From: Robbsia sp. KACC 23696
Lineage (GTDB): Bacteria > Pseudomonadota > Gammaproteobacteria > Burkholderiales > Burkholderiaceae
Direction of reading: 5' to 3'
Assembly: GCF_039852015.1 (NCBI RefSeq)
Contig: NZ_CP156626.1
Coordinates: forward strand, 2,700,249-2,764,248
Length of the DNA stretch: 64,000 nt
Positions 1 through 9,582 of this stretch are shown one piece after another. The first letter of the stretch is position 1, and every line of letters starts with the position of its first letter. The position numbers were made by a program, and so were the translations under genes. The notes beneath the pieces were generated by a model. The model worked only from the letters and a program-made list of their open reading frames with translations, was not told the origin of the DNA and searched no databases.

Positions 1-539
1 TTGTCCACGCCATGCGGCTTGATCTCGACGACCATCTTGCCGGGTTGCAGCACGAACGCTTCTTCGGCGGCATTGGCGGCGCGCACCACATCCGTGGTGA
101 CCTGCTCGACCAAAGACTGCAATTGTGGCGCGGCGCGATAGTGTACGGCGAGTCCGGCCCCTTTTACTTCCAACAACAACCCATTCTGCGCGGCGACCAT
201 CGGTTCGAGCTGCACGCGCATGGCTTCGAGACGCGGATCACCGAAGCCAATGCGGACGACCTCGCTATCGGCCTGCGCACCCCGACGCATCTCCGCGCCG
301 TGCGAGCCCGCGATCGGCAGGGCCAGCGGCGCCAGGAAGCGGTCGATCTCGTGGATTGGCCGACCGCTGACGATCGCGACCGCACCGCCGGTGGCGGTCT
401 GCAAAGTCTGCAAGGCGGCGATGGCGCCTTCGGCGACCTGGACGGCATCGGGCGTCGGCGCCAACGGCGCCAGCGTGCCGTCGAAGTCGAAAAAGAAAGC
501 GGTCTCGTTGAGACGCGGCAGCGAATGAGAAGCAGACAT
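1..539 (-). CDS. otsB: Trehalose-6-phosphate phosphatase (partial, C-terminus cut by window edge)
   Basis: Dephosphorylates trehalose 6-phosphate to trehalose, the second step of the OtsA/OtsB osmoprotectant pathway in the cytoplasm. The reading frame starts at the ATG complementary to 537-539 and runs off the left edge, so about 179 residues are visible. The N-terminus carries HAD motif I (FFDFDGTLAP, nucleophile Asp about residue 19) and the second HAD motif with VSGRP about residues 60-64, followed by GSHGAE, all typical of OtsB. The 5' end is divergent from the copper chaperone gene, so the promoter should lie in 540-760. OtsA is presumably beyond the edge; not visible here. Confidence 0.9.
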   Translation of the reverse strand, partial: MSASHSLPRLNETAFFFDFDGTLAPLAPTPDAVQVAEGAIAALQTLQTATGGAVAIVSGRPIHEIDRFLAPLALPIAGSHGAEMRRGAQADSEVVRIGFGDPRLEAMRVQLEPMVAAQNGLLLEVKGAGLAVHYRAAPQLQSLVEQVTTDVVRAANAAEEAFVLQPGKMVVEIKPHGVD

Positions 540-760
540 CGCGGGAGTGCTCCGAGAAAAGGGTCCAGGGCCTCGGAAGCCGACGCGTTGGCCACATCAC
601 GCGGCGCGGCCAGAGCGCTAATGGCGTCCGATACGTTCAGATCATTCGCATCTTACAATGGGGCGCTCCCCGCGCTGTGACGGCATGACAGAGAATGGGT
701 AACGTCGTCGTAACAAGCCGAGCGCGCGGTTACATTCCGGCCCTGACTTTTTTGCTCGCC

Positions 761-1318
761 ATGCGCTCCACGCCACGCCCACGTTTCACAGGATACCGGT
801 CCGCCTTGGCGCTGAGTCTGATGCTGGCGCTGCAGCCGGCCATCGGCGCCGCTACGGCTTCAGATCTAACGTCCCATCAAACAGCCGGACCGGCGCACGG
901 CAGCGCCGCGCAAATGCCGGGTAGCAACGTCCCGTCGCCGACGCTCGTCGTCCGCGACGCCTGGGTACGCTGGCTACCTGGGGCCTTGCCGGCGGCGGGC
1001 TATATGACGCTGACCAACACGGGCAGCCGCACGCTGAGCATCGTCGGCGCGAGCAGCCCGGACTACGGCATGGTGATGCTGCATCGAACCGAACATGCCG
1101 ACGGTCATGACACGATGACAGCGATCGCATCCTGGCCCATCCCTGCCGGAGCGACGGTGCGGGCGGCGCCGGACGCAGCCGACGGCTATCACTGGATGCT
1201 GATGCAGGCCAGCCATCCGATCGCGGTCGGCATGCGCATCTCCCTGCATCTGCGCTTGGCCGACGGCAGCACGATTGTCGTCCCGATGCCGGTCAGCCCC
1301 CCGACACGGCTTCGTTGA
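761..1318 (+). CDS. Periplasmic PCu(A)C copper chaperone family protein
   Basis: A 185-residue exported protein of the PCu(A)C family, which binds Cu(I) in the periplasm and delivers it to the CuA centre of cytochrome oxidase. The N-terminus has a basic stretch, a hydrophobic core (ALALSLMLALQPAIGA) and a plausible signal-peptidase site. The copper motif is present: MVMLHRTEH, then M after about ten residues (DTM), and HWMLM near residue 150. I chose the ATG at 761 because it gives a normal signal peptide; an upstream in-frame ATG at 695 would add 22 residues. It is a lone gene, not beside SCO1 or oxidase genes, so its partner is not shown by context. Confidence 0.85.
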   Translation: MRSTPRPRFTGYRSALALSLMLALQPAIGAATASDLTSHQTAGPAHGSAAQMPGSNVPSPTLVVRDAWVRWLPGALPAAGYMTLTNTGSRTLSIVGASSPDYGMVMLHRTEHADGHDTMTAIASWPIPAGATVRAAPDAADGYHWMLMQASHPIAVGMRISLHLRLADGSTIVVPMPVSPPTRLR

Positions 1319-1344
1319 AGCCAAAGCGCTGCACACAACGCAAA

Positions 1345-1363
1345 CGCCCGCTGAAAGCGGGCG
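1345..1363. terminator. Short GC-rich hairpin between convergent genes
   Basis: Stem CGCCCGCT / AGCGGGCG with a GAA loop, placed between the convergent copper chaperone and acetyltransferase genes. The T-tract is weak on both strands (TTTGCGTT on the minus strand), so it may be a poor intrinsic terminator or only a transcript-end hairpin. Confidence 0.4.
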
Positions 1364-1424
1364 CGTGGTTAGAAATAGCATGCTGTGAGACGGGACACCC
1401 CAACGTGCCCCAAATCGGCGTCAA

Positions 1425-1880
1425 TCAGGCGCGACGCATGTCCAGATGGGGAATGCCATCTTCCAGATAGGGACCACTGACCTTGGAAAAGCCGAACGAC
1501 TCGTAGAAGACTCGCAGATATTGCTGCGCGTTCAATCGGACCGGCACACCGGGCCACAGATCCTCGACCTGCTGCAGCGCCTTCTGCATCAGGATCTTGC
1601 CCAAACCGCGATCGCGGAACTCCGAGACCGTCAGTACCCGGCCGATACGAGCATCCTTGCTTTCGTCGTCGGGGCCAAAAAGCCGGGCATAAGCAACAAG
1701 TGGCGCGGCAGGCAAACTGCTATCCCGCGCGAACAGGTGTCGGGCCGTTTCGTCGCGCCCATCGATGTCCATATAGACGCACCGCTGCTCGACGACGAAA
1801 ACCGTCGACCGCGCCTCCAGCACACTATATAGCTCCTTGACGGTCAATTCGTCAAAGCGCTTGCAATACCACTCGATCAT
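1425..1880 (-). CDS. elaA: GNAT family N-acetyltransferase, ElaA type
   Basis: 151 residues, the full length of the ElaA family. ElaA is a GCN5-related acetyltransferase whose natural substrate is not established. The family hallmarks are visible: WYCKRFDELTVKELYSVLEAR at the start, FVVEQ then the aromatic/acidic YMDIDGRD, the acetyl-CoA loop IGRVLTVSEFRDRGLGKILM (Q/R-x2-G-x-G/A type) and the C-terminal FGF...YLEDGIPHLDM. The assignment to the family is firm; a cellular role cannot be inferred from the neighbours. Confidence 0.88.
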   Translation of the reverse strand: MIEWYCKRFDELTVKELYSVLEARSTVFVVEQRCVYMDIDGRDETARHLFARDSSLPAAPLVAYARLFGPDDESKDARIGRVLTVSEFRDRGLGKILMQKALQQVEDLWPGVPVRLNAQQYLRVFYESFGFSKVSGPYLEDGIPHLDMRRA

Positions 1881-2140
1881 TCTTGCTCCCCGCCAATGCG
1901 ACCAGAGAACGTCATGCTATCGCAAACCCTGCTTTGTTGCATCGCAAAGTAATGCCGAAAAAGCCCGATCGGCACCCCGCCGTCCCGCGCCTGGCCGACT
2001 CTCGATCTTTCGAAATTGCCAGAACGTGATACCTGCGGAGCATCGTTCGCGTTTGCGGATCGACGAACCCACTTGTGCGCGCAGTTCCTACACTGGACAT
2101 GCCCGCAGCCGTTCGACCGATCTTCCTACATAGGGACGCC

Positions 2141-3339
2141 ATGATCAACGCTCGCAGTTCAGCAGACTCCGACTGGGACGATCGTGTCACGGCCTTTCCA
2201 GCCTTTATCCCTACAGAACTGCCATCCTCGCAAACAGACGCCGCGGTATATACACCGGCTTACCCCGCTGCCACCACGCGCCTCGCACCAGACGATGTCG
2301 TCGCCATCGTTGCCCGGTATTACGAGGTCGGCAGCGTGCGACTTTGCGAATTCGAAAGAGCCTCATACAACGAGGTCTACCGTATATCGCTTTCTGACGG
2401 CGTCACCGTTTTCGGACGCCTTGAGCGTATCGTAAAAGTCGTACCGAAAAATGTCCCATACGAATTTGCGCTATTGACCGTACTCGCAAAGGCCAACTTG
2501 CCCGTGTGCGCTGCCATCCCGCTTTACAGCGGAGAGTGGACCGTGACAATCGCCGTCCCTGGCGGACTGAAACACTTCACCTTATTCGAAGAAGTGAGAG
2601 GCATTGAGCCATTAGCAGAAGAAACGTCGCTGCGCATGTCCGGCGCCGGACTTGCAAATCTACACAACGCTAGCCTGAAGGTATCGCTATTAGGACAACC
2701 GGCGGCGATGACGCTCGACGCATCATTCGCCAAAGCCTTCGATACCGTCCTCTCTTCACATTTGCTCGACGAGCGTGGCACGCGCGCCTATCTGGAACTC
2801 AAGGCCAGACTGGACACATTGCAAGAGGAGAGCCGGTCGGACCGTTCTCACTGGCGGCGTGGTCATTTCCATGGCGACCCGTATCGCAATCGACTGGAAC
2901 AACGGGACGAAAATGAGCGGCTCGCGATTGCCTTCATTGATTTCGACGACGCCGCGCCGGGCTATCTTGCGCTGGATCTGGCCAATTTTTTCGAAGAACT
3001 CGTGGCGGCTCATAAGAATCGCAGGCGATCGATCGATTGATTGCCGCGCAATGGATCGCATTCATTGAAGGCTACACGAGCCGTACCGACGTGGATGACC
3101 GCGAAATCGCCTATCTCCCGCTGTTTGCCGTCTTGCGGACGCTGAACATACTAACCATCGTTCTGAAGAACGAAAACGTCTTCGGACGCCAGCACCGACT
3201 TACTGCCTTGAAAGACGCTCACGCCAAATCTTGCCATTTCCTCAACTTTACCTGCACGCGAACGTCGCTGCGAAACCGTGCCGTCGACGATAGCGAACCC
3301 GATGTCCATGCATGCGAAGCGAAAGCCGTCGCCCAATGA
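2141..3339 (+). pseudogene. APH/HSK2-like phosphotransferase, split by a frameshift
   Basis: The first part (ATG at 2141, or 2075 if extended; stop TGA at 3038-3040) carries the aminoglycoside-phosphotransferase/SrkA-type fold: a Gly-poor N-lobe, the catalytic loop GHFHGDPYRNRL and the metal-binding IDFDDAAPGYLALDLANFF. It ends right after the DLANFFEEL helix. The following helices (AAQWIAFIEGYTSRTDVDD, then LPLFAVLRTLNIL) are in the -1 frame from about 3041 to 3339 and match the usual C-terminal end of this family. The break lies in a run of three CGAT units (3026-3037); one more unit restores a single frame of about 400 residues. Upstream AGGGAC favours the ATG at 2141. Substrate unknown. 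It could be a true pseudogene, a sequencing error, or a phase-variable gene. Confidence 0.75.
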
Positions 3340-3373
3340 AAAAAACCAGCGTCGATCAATATCGGCGCTGGTT
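3339..3373 (-). terminator. Intrinsic terminator of the tRNA cluster
   Basis: On the minus strand, stem AACCAGCG / CGCTGGTT extended by CGATAT/ATCG pairs and followed by a run of T (complement of the seven A at 3339-3345). It lies 22 bases past the 3' end of tRNA-Cys and overlaps the stop of the rightward kinase pseudogene. Confidence 0.85.
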
Positions 3374-3395
3374 CTAATAGGGCAAAACATGTATT

Positions 3396-3469
3396 TGGAG
3401 GCGCGGGCCGGAGTCGAACCGGCCTGGAGGGATTTGCAGTCCCCTGCATAACCGCTTTGCTACCGCGCC
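3396..3469 (-). tRNA. tRNA-Cys (GCA)
   Basis: 74 nucleotides with CCA encoded. Acceptor stem GGCGCGG pairs with CCGCGCC, the T arm is GGCCGGTTCGACTCCGGCC and the anticodon loop CTGCAAA reads GCA, cysteine. Last gene of the leftward tRNA cluster. Confidence 0.97.
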
Positions 3470-3596
3470 TTGAAACGGCAAGCTATCGGTGAATGCTTCG
3501 CCGAACGAACGAGACCCGAAAAGGCCAACCATCCGAACGTCGCTTTACCACCGACGCTAAAAAAGGATTCTTCGCCGACCCTCTGGCGAAGAAAGT

Positions 3597-3623
3597 AAAA
3601 AGGGAAGCCCTGCTTCCCTTTTT
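3597..3623. terminator. Bidirectional intrinsic terminator inside the tRNA cluster
   Basis: AAAAA-GGGAAGC-CCT-GCTTCCC-TTTTT, a perfect seven-pair stem flanked by A5 and T5, so it can work on both strands. It sits 4 bases beyond the 3' end of the proximal tRNA-Gly, between it and tRNA-Cys, so tRNA-Cys must rely on read-through or on its own promoter. Confidence 0.85.
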
Positions 3624-3626
3624 GTT

Positions 3627-3702
3627 TGGAGCGGGAGACGAGGCTCGAACTCGCGACCTCAACCTTGGCAAGGTTGCGCTCTACCAACTGAGCTACTCCC
3701 GC
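3627..3702 (-). tRNA. tRNA-Gly (GCC), copy 2
   Basis: 76 nucleotides with CCA encoded; acceptor stem GCGGGAG/CTCCCGC, anticodon loop TTGCCAA reads GCC, glycine, and T loop TTCGAGC. Identical in sequence to the copy 91 bases upstream. Confidence 0.97.
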
Positions 3703-3793
3703 AAAACTGGTACTGCATCCACTCACACCGGCATACTGCCCGTGCTTTGCTGCATTCGTTCCTGATTACAACCCCAGGAAACGACTTGAAATT

Positions 3794-3869
3794 TGGAGCG
3801 GGAGACGAGGCTCGAACTCGCGACCTCAACCTTGGCAAGGTTGCGCTCTACCAACTGAGCTACTCCCGC
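3794..3869 (-). tRNA. tRNA-Gly (GCC), copy 1
   Basis: 76 nucleotides, CCA encoded, sequence identical to the copy at 3627-3702. It is the promoter-proximal gene of the cluster; a consensus-like promoter starts about 60 bases upstream. Confidence 0.97.
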
Positions 3870-3931
3870 ATTATTCACCACACTTATTTCCCGCTGCCTT
3901 CGCTGCCAGTCACTCGCTGCGGGAGAACGAA

Positions 3932-3960
3932 ATTATGTCCAAACCCATCTGGCGTGTCAA
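3932..3960 (-). promoter_or_regulatory. Sigma-70 promoter of the tRNA cluster
   Basis: On the minus strand TTGACA (3955-3960), a 17-base spacer and CATAAT (3932-3937). The predicted transcript would start near 3925 and read first into tRNA-Gly copy 1. Confidence 0.85.
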
Positions 3961-3999
3961 CATCTTTTGCGAAAATATTTGAAGTTTTTGTCGGATGCC

Positions 4000-4611
4000 T
4001 TAGGACGACCGTTTCTGCGCCGCTTCCGCCTCGGTCTTCTCGCGGATCTGCGGCCAAGCCAGCTTCATGTAATACAGCATCGACCAGATGGTCAGTACCG
4101 CCGCCACGTAGAGCAACCAAGTGCCCCAGCGCTGGATATCGATCGCCAACGGACCGACGACGAGCACTTGATGGAACAGCAGCATCGGGATGGCCACCAT
4201 CTGGCAAACGGTTTTGATCTTGCCGAGCGAATTGACGGCGACACTCTTCGACGCCCCGATCTGCGCCATCCATTCACGCAGCGCCGATATCGTGATTTCC
4301 CGACCGACGATGACCAACGCGATCGCCGAGTCCACCCGTGTCAGATGCACCAGCACCAGCAAGGAGGCGGTCACCATCAACTTGTCGGCAACCGGATCGA
4401 GAAAGGCGCCAAAGGCCGATGTCTGATTCAGCTTGCGTGCCAGGTAACCGTCGAACCAATCGGTCAGCGCGGCAACGACGAATAGCACACAGGCCACCAC
4501 GTCACGCGTCGTGGGCTGCATCACACTATCGGGCAGATAGAAGACGCCCACCACCAGTGGGATGGCGACAATACGCAGCCAGGTCAGGAAAATCGGAAGA
4601 TTGAACGGCAT
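4000..4611 (-). CDS. pgsA: CDP-diacylglycerol--glycerol-3-phosphate 3-phosphatidyltransferase
   Basis: Makes phosphatidylglycerol phosphate from CDP-diacylglycerol and glycerol 3-phosphate at the inner membrane, the committed step to phosphatidylglycerol and cardiolipin. 203 residues with several membrane segments. The CDP-alcohol phosphatidyltransferase signature is intact: DWFDGYLARK, eight residues, then GAFLDPVADK, supplying the metal-binding aspartates. The N-terminus MPFNLPIFLTWLR is typical of PgsA (NxPNxLT-like). It follows uvrC by 148 bases on the same strand, the same order as in other beta- and gammaproteobacteria. Confidence 0.95.
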   Translation of the reverse strand: MPFNLPIFLTWLRIVAIPLVVGVFYLPDSVMQPTTRDVVACVLFVVAALTDWFDGYLARKLNQTSAFGAFLDPVADKLMVTASLLVLVHLTRVDSAIALVIVGREITISALREWMAQIGASKSVAVNSLGKIKTVCQMVAIPMLLFHQVLVVGPLAIDIQRWGTWLLYVAAVLTIWSMLYYMKLAWPQIREKTEAEAAQKRSS

Positions 4612-4759
4612 CAGTGTGGCGATTGGAAAAACATGCGGGAAACGGGAGCGTCGTGGCTATAGATGCATCATAACGTTGATTGGGCAACAGGACGCCCTCG
4701 ATGCACTGCCGACGGTGCTCCCTGCGCGTCGGCAGTCGAATTGTGCGGCGCCGCGCCGC

Positions 4760-6904
4760 TCAATGCAATTGCTGGTAGATCTGCTCCGCCAGCGTGTGTG
4801 AAATTCCCTCGACGCTGGCGATCTCGTCGATACTGGCGGCCATCACGCCGCGCAAGCCGCCAAAACGGGCGAGTAATCGCTGCCGTCGTTTCGCCCCAAC
4901 CCCGTCCAGTTCTTCCAGACGGCTCTGTTGTCGCGTTTTGGCCCGCTTCGCGCGCATGCCCGTGATCGCGAAACGGTGCGCTTCGTCGCGAATCTGCGCG
5001 ATCAGCATCAAGGCCGCACTGTCCTTGCCCAATTCGAGCGCCGTGCGGCCATCGGCGAAGATCAGCGTCTCCAATCCCACCTTGCGCCCCTCCCCTTTCG
5101 CCACGCCGACGATCAAGCCGATATCCAGGCCCAGCTCGCTGAACACCTGGCGCGCCATCTCGACCTGCCCCTTACCGCCATCGATCAGCACGATATTCGG
5201 AAAACGCGCCACGGTGCGCGTCGGTGCGGATTCCGGCGCGTCGGGCGCCGATGCAATCTCGTTGCCTTGCTCGTCCTCGTCGTCCCGATCCGTCTCGTCG
5301 CCCAGGCCACCCTCGTCCAGCACGTCGACAACCTCGTCGTCATGCACGACCATCTTCTCGTAGCGACGCATCAGGACCTGACGCATGGCGGCATAGTCGT
5401 CGCCCGGCGTGATGCCGGTGATGTTATAGCGCCGGTATTCGCCGTTCTGCATCTTGTGATGGTGATAGACGACACACGATGCCTGGGTCGCCTCGCCCAT
5501 CGTATGGCTGATGTCGAAGCACTCGACCCTGAGGGTGTCGAGGTCGTCGAACTCCATGCGCAAGGTATCGACCAAGGCCTGCGTGCGCGAACGCTGCGCG
5601 CCCTGCTCCGATAGAATGCGCGCCAAGGACAGCCGTGCATTGTGCTCGGCCATCGTCAGCCAGACCTTGCGCTGTCCCTGTGGCTGACGCAGCACCGTCA
5701 CGCGCCGCTGCGCCTGTTCGCCGAGCATCGTGATCAGTTCGCGATTGGCCAGTGCATGGCTGACGATCAGAATCGGCGGCACCGGCTGCCCGGTGTAGTG
5801 CTGACCGATAAAGGCCTCCAACACCTCGACTTCCAACGCCACCGCACCGCTACCGGCTACATCGATATCGACATCGGCCCCATCGCGATCGGGTTCCGGC
5901 GCGACGTCCGAGACCAGCGCATCTTCAGCGCCCGCCATCGCCAGTCCGCTCTCCACCTGCGTCGGAAAATAGGCCTTGTCGCCCAGATGCCGGCCGCCCC
6001 GCACCATGGCGAGATTGACACAGACCTTGCCGCCCTGTGCGGCCACGGCGATGATGTCGACATCGCTGCCGCCCTCGGTTTCCACCGTCTGTTGATGCAG
6101 CACCTTCGATAGCGCACTCATCTGATTGCGCACCACGGCGGCCTGCTCGAACTTCAGGTCCATGGCGAAGCCCTGCATCTTGCCCTCGAGGTCGCGCATC
6201 ACCTCGCTCTGTTGCCCCAACAAGAATCGCGAGGCATTCCGCACGTCGCGCGCATAGTCCTCTTCATTGATTTCCCCGACGCAAGGTGCCGTGCAGCGAC
6301 CGATCGGATGCAAGAGACAGGGCCGCGTGCGATTGTTGAAGACCGAGTCCTCGCAGGTCCGCAACTGAAAGACCCGCTGCAGGATCTGGATGCTCTCGCG
6401 CACCGCCCACGCGCTCGGGAACGGGCCGAAGTACTGATTCTTGCGATCCACCGCGCCGCGGTAATACACCATCCGCGGAAAGGCGTGCCCGGTCAGCTTC
6501 AAGAAGGGATAGGACTTGTCGTCGCGGAACAGAATGTTGTATCGCGGAACGAGTGCCTTGATCAGGTTGTTTTCGAGCAGCAGTGCCTCGGCCTCGGAGC
6601 GCGTCACCGTGGTTTCGAGTCGGGCGATCCGGGACACCATCATCGCGATGCGCGGCGAGGCCAGCGTCTTCGTGAAGTAGCTGGACACGCGTTTTTTCAG
6701 GTCGCGCGCCTTGCCCACGTACAGCACATTGCCTTCGGCATCGAAATACCGGTACACCCCGGGCAAGTTCGGCAACTGCGCGAGGGCGGACTTGGCGTCG
6801 AAGGGCGCGGCCGGTGCGATGGCGGGCGCAGCGATAACGGCGACGGCAGCCGGTTCTACAGGCGGGTCGGAGGCGTCGGAAGCGGGGGTATCGGAAACGG
6901 ACAT
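4760..6904 (-). CDS. uvrC: Excinuclease ABC subunit C
   Basis: Nuclease of UvrABC nucleotide-excision repair, cutting on both sides of a lesion. 714 residues, about 100 longer than the E. coli protein. Domains in order: a non-conserved Ala/Pro-rich N-tail (1-35), GIY-YIG nuclease ([11 protein letters not shown]...NVLYVGKA, about 49-125), Cys-rich [16 protein letters not shown] motif (about 235-270), RNase H-like nuclease with [11 protein letters not shown] and IDGGKGQ, and C-terminal helix-hairpin-helix pair ([21 protein letters not shown]). Two inserts explain the extra length: an acidic one near residues 325-355 ([15 protein letters not shown]) and a second just before [10 protein letters not shown] ([11 protein letters not shown]). 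All catalytic motifs are intact. Confidence 0.97.
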   Translation of the reverse strand: MSVSDTPASDASDPPVEPAAVAVIAAPAIAPAAPFDAKSALAQLPNLPGVYRYFDAEGNVLYVGKARDLKKRVSSYFTKTLASPRIAMMVSRIARLETTVTRSEAEALLLENNLIKALVPRYNILFRDDKSYPFLKLTGHAFPRMVYYRGAVDRKNQYFGPFPSAWAVRESIQILQRVFQLRTCEDSVFNNRTRPCLLHPIGRCTAPCVGEINEEDYARDVRNASRFLLGQQSEVMRDLEGKMQGFAMDLKFEQAAVVRNQMSALSKVLHQQTVETEGGSDVDIIAVAAQGGKVCVNLAMVRGGRHLGDKAYFPTQVESGLAMAGAEDALVSDVAPEPDRDGADVDIDVAGSGAVALEVEVLEAFIGQHYTGQPVPPILIVSHALANRELITMLGEQAQRRVTVLRQPQGQRKVWLTMAEHNARLSLARILSEQGAQRSRTQALVDTLRMEFDDLDTLRVECFDISHTMGEATQASCVVYHHHKMQNGEYRRYNITGITPGDDYAAMRQVLMRRYEKMVVHDDEVVDVLDEGGLGDETDRDDEDEQGNEIASAPDAPESAPTRTVARFPNIVLIDGGKGQVEMARQVFSELGLDIGLIVGVAKGEGRKVGLETLIFADGRTALELGKDSAALMLIAQIRDEAHRFAITGMRAKRAKTRQQSRLEELDGVGAKRRQRLLARFGGLRGVMAASIDEIASVEGISHTLAEQIYQQLH

Positions 6905-6970
6905 TCGGGCGGCGTCGGCGATTGCTCTAAAATCCCGATTCTAGAGCAATCGCCCAGCCCTGATCATCCG

Positions 6971-8374
6971 ATGCACGCCGCCCCCCCCTCTCACCGTCCT
7001 TCCGTGCCCGTCCCCGAGACGCCGGTCCGCGTGCCGGCGCCGCGTTGCGCCTTGTTCTGCCGCGTCGTCGATAACTTCGGCGACGCTGGCGTCTGTTGGC
7101 GCCTCGCCCGGCAATTGGCGCGGGAACACGGCTGGAAAGTGCGGCTCTATATCGATGTGCCCGCAGTGTTGCAGGCTTTCCTGCCCGCTTATCGCCTCCC
7201 GACTGCCGACGCAGCAGCCAGGACATACCCGGCCGACGATGCCACCGCGTCGAAAGCGTCCGATGCGCCATCGACGCGGCACGATCTTGTCACGGTCGAT
7301 GGCGTCGACATCCTGCCCTGGCCCGGCCTGACGGTCGAGGGTAAGGCGCGGACCGATGGGGTCGTCTGGCCGGAGGGTGCGGACCCGGGCGACATTGTCA
7401 TCGAAGCATTCGCCTGCGATCTCCCCGAGCCGGTCCTCCTGGCGATGGCGGCGCGCAACACTGCACCGATCTGGATCAATCTCGAATATTTAAGCGCCGA
7501 GGACTGGGTCAACGACTGTCATCTGATGCCGTCACGACATCCGCGCCTGGGCCTGGAAAAAACCTTCTTTTTCCCCGGCGTGCGGCCGAGAACCGGCGGC
7601 GTCCTGCGGGAGCGCGACCTCGGCGAACGACGACGACAATTCCTGCAAGACCCCGACGCCCAAGACGCACTGTGGTCCACGCTGGGTCTTCGTTCCCCCG
7701 CATCCGATCAACTGCTGATCACGCTCTTCGCGTATGAAAACGAGGCCATGCATCCGCTCCTCAACGCCTGGTCGGATCCGATTGGCACGCGCGCGCAAGA
7801 TGTCGACATACGCTGGCGCGGCGTGACGGTCTTCGTCCCCGAGGGCCGCATCTCGCCGCAGGTCGCACGTTTTTTCGATCGCGACCAACTCGAAGTGGGC
7901 GAAACCCTGCGCCGGGGCGCATTGACCGTACACGCGATCCCCTTCGTCGCGCAGGACGATTACGATCGTCTGCTGTGGCTAGCAGACGTGAACTTCGTCC
8001 GTGGCGAAGACTCCTTCGTTCGTGCCCAATGGGCCGAGCGCCCGTTTATCTGGCACATCTATCCACAAGACGACGCGGCCCACCTGCCAAAACTGGAAGC
8101 CGCGCTCGACGCATATATCGACGGCGCGCGCTTGTCCGATCCGGCAGCCGCGGCACTGCGCGCGATCTGGCAGGGCTGGAACGAAGCGGAGGCGGACGCA
8201 ACCATGACCGCCGCCCTCTCCGACGATGACTGGCGGCAGCGCTGGCAGAACGGCCTCCGCCACCTTGCGCCGTTACGAGAGGGCGCTGCTGCCTGGGCGG
8301 TCCGCCTGCAGGCGCCCGGCGATCTGGCAAGCAATCTGGCGCAGTTTTGTGCGGAAAAAAGGGTTTTGCCTTAG
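6971..8374 (+). CDS. earP: EF-P arginine-32 rhamnosyltransferase
   Basis: Transfers rhamnose from dTDP-beta-L-rhamnose to Arg32 of elongation factor P, activating it to rescue ribosomes stalled on polyproline. 467 residues starting at the ATG at 6971, just after the divergent uvrC promoter region; the open frame extends further upstream but overlaps uvrC. The family signature VVDNFGDAGVCWRLARQLA holds the two essential aspartates (here D34 and D38, four apart as in characterised EarP). The C-terminal nucleotide-sugar loop FVRGEDSFVRAQWAERPFIW is also conserved. An N-terminal Pro-rich tail of about 20 residues is unusual. Its substrate gene efp lies directly downstream, a typical pairing. Confidence 0.96.
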   Translation: MHAAPPSHRPSVPVPETPVRVPAPRCALFCRVVDNFGDAGVCWRLARQLAREHGWKVRLYIDVPAVLQAFLPAYRLPTADAAARTYPADDATASKASDAPSTRHDLVTVDGVDILPWPGLTVEGKARTDGVVWPEGADPGDIVIEAFACDLPEPVLLAMAARNTAPIWINLEYLSAEDWVNDCHLMPSRHPRLGLEKTFFFPGVRPRTGGVLRERDLGERRRQFLQDPDAQDALWSTLGLRSPASDQLLITLFAYENEAMHPLLNAWSDPIGTRAQDVDIRWRGVTVFVPEGRISPQVARFFDRDQLEVGETLRRGALTVHAIPFVAQDDYDRLLWLADVNFVRGEDSFVRAQWAERPFIWHIYPQDDAAHLPKLEAALDAYIDGARLSDPAAAALRAIWQGWNEAEADATMTAALSDDDWRQRWQNGLRHLAPLREGAAAWAVRLQAPGDLASNLAQFCAEKRVLP

Positions 8375-8710
8375 GCAACAGCGCTGCATAAACCCTGCCT
8401 CAGGTGTAAAAAACTCGGGTAAAATGAACGGTTTGCCTTACCCTTGCTCTCACAGTGCCATGGCGGACGCGAGATATCGCCGGTATCGGGCCGAACCTCG
8501 TCATCGTCTGGTCGTGCGGCGCACGTAAGCTGCGACTCCCACAATATCGTGCCACGGTTGCCTCAAGCTCGATCCTGCATGTCAGGAACGGGCGGGAGGC
8601 GGTGTGAACCGATGGGTCGACTTTGCGTGCCGACGCGCCCCGACGCGTAGGTGGGTTGGCAACCGAACCGGCCGTGCAGGCCGACGCTTTTTGCACAGGA
8701 CTATTTTTTT
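8375..8710 (+). other. Intergenic earP-efp leader
   Basis: 336 bases with no convincing gene. A TAAAAT hexamer (8420-8425) could be a -10 element for efp but I see no matching -35. efp probably has its own promoter here since it is needed in large amounts. Confidence 0.4.
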
Positions 8711-9265
8711 ATGAAGACAGCTCAAGAACTCCGTGTCGGTAATGTCGTGATGGTCGGCAGCGACGCGATGGTCATTTTGAAGGCCGAATACAACAAGTCG
8801 GGCCGTAACTCCGCCGTCGTCAAGATGAAGATGAAGAATCTTCTGACGAACGCCGGCCAAGAAACGGTCTACAAGGCCGACGACAAGTTCGACGTCGTGG
8901 TACTGGAACGTAAGGAAGTGACGTACTCGTACTTCGCGGACCCGATGTACGTGTTCATGGACGCCGATTACAACCAGTTCGAAATCGACGAAGAAAGCAT
9001 GGGCGACGCGCTCGATTACCTGGAAGACGGTATGGGCGTGGAAATCGTGTTCTACAACGAACGCGCCATCGCCGTCGATATGCCGACCGTGATCGTTCGT
9101 GAAATTCTGTACACGGAACCGGCAGTCAAGGGCGACACGTCGGGCAAGGTCATGAAGCCGGCCAAGATCAACGACCGCAAGAACATTCCGGTGCCGCTGT
9201 TCTGCAACATCGGCGACAAGATCGAAATCGATACGCGTACCGGCGAATATCGTAGCCGTGCTTAA
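8711..9265 (+). CDS. efp: Elongation factor P, arginine type
   Basis: Binds between P and E sites of the ribosome and promotes peptide bonds at consecutive prolines. 184 residues, normal length, start at the ATG at 8711 giving [11 protein letters not shown]. The KOW-like domain I has its tip loop at [11 protein letters not shown], with Arg exactly at position 32, the residue rhamnosylated by EarP, rather than the Lys34 modified by EpmA. OB domains II and III follow (TYMFMD-like [16 protein letters not shown], then [17 protein letters not shown] at the end). A strong terminator follows about 110 bases downstream. Confidence 0.98.
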   Translation: MKTAQELRVGNVVMVGSDAMVILKAEYNKSGRNSAVVKMKMKNLLTNAGQETVYKADDKFDVVVLERKEVTYSYFADPMYVFMDADYNQFEIDEESMGDALDYLEDGMGVEIVFYNERAIAVDMPTVIVREILYTEPAVKGDTSGKVMKPAKINDRKNIPVPLFCNIGDKIEIDTRTGEYRSRA

Positions 9266-9378
9266 TGCCGGCTGAGTCTGCCGCGCCGCGCTGCCAGGCG
9301 CCACTCGGTGTCTGGCAAATGCTGTAAAGCGTCTCGCCTTCCGCCTTCCTCCGTTCGGCCCATGCCGATCTGGAAATC

Positions 9379-9422
9379 AACAGGCCCGCCCTCTCGAATG
9401 AGACGGCGGGCCTGTTCTTTTT
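9379..9422 (+). terminator. Intrinsic terminator after efp
   Basis: Perfect 12-base stem AACAGGCCCGCC / GGCGGGCCTGTT followed by CTTTTTT-like T-run (9417-9422). Placed 113 bases past the efp stop. Confidence 0.9.
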
Positions 9423-9582
9423 CCAAGAACTGCAACATTTACCTTTTTCCCCCATTTTTACCGAATTTGCTTTTACCATCGGCGTTAAGTCGGTCGGAAG
9501 GAACGCTGATTTCCATGTCGAAACCACGCCAATCGCGTATCCATTACCGCCGACACGCTGGACACGGTGCGACGTCTTTACA

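Noticed and set aside
703-717. CGTCGTAACAAG resembling the end of 16S rRNA
   Set aside because: Match is only about 11 bases; the surroundings are unlike rRNA and it lies in a gene leader.
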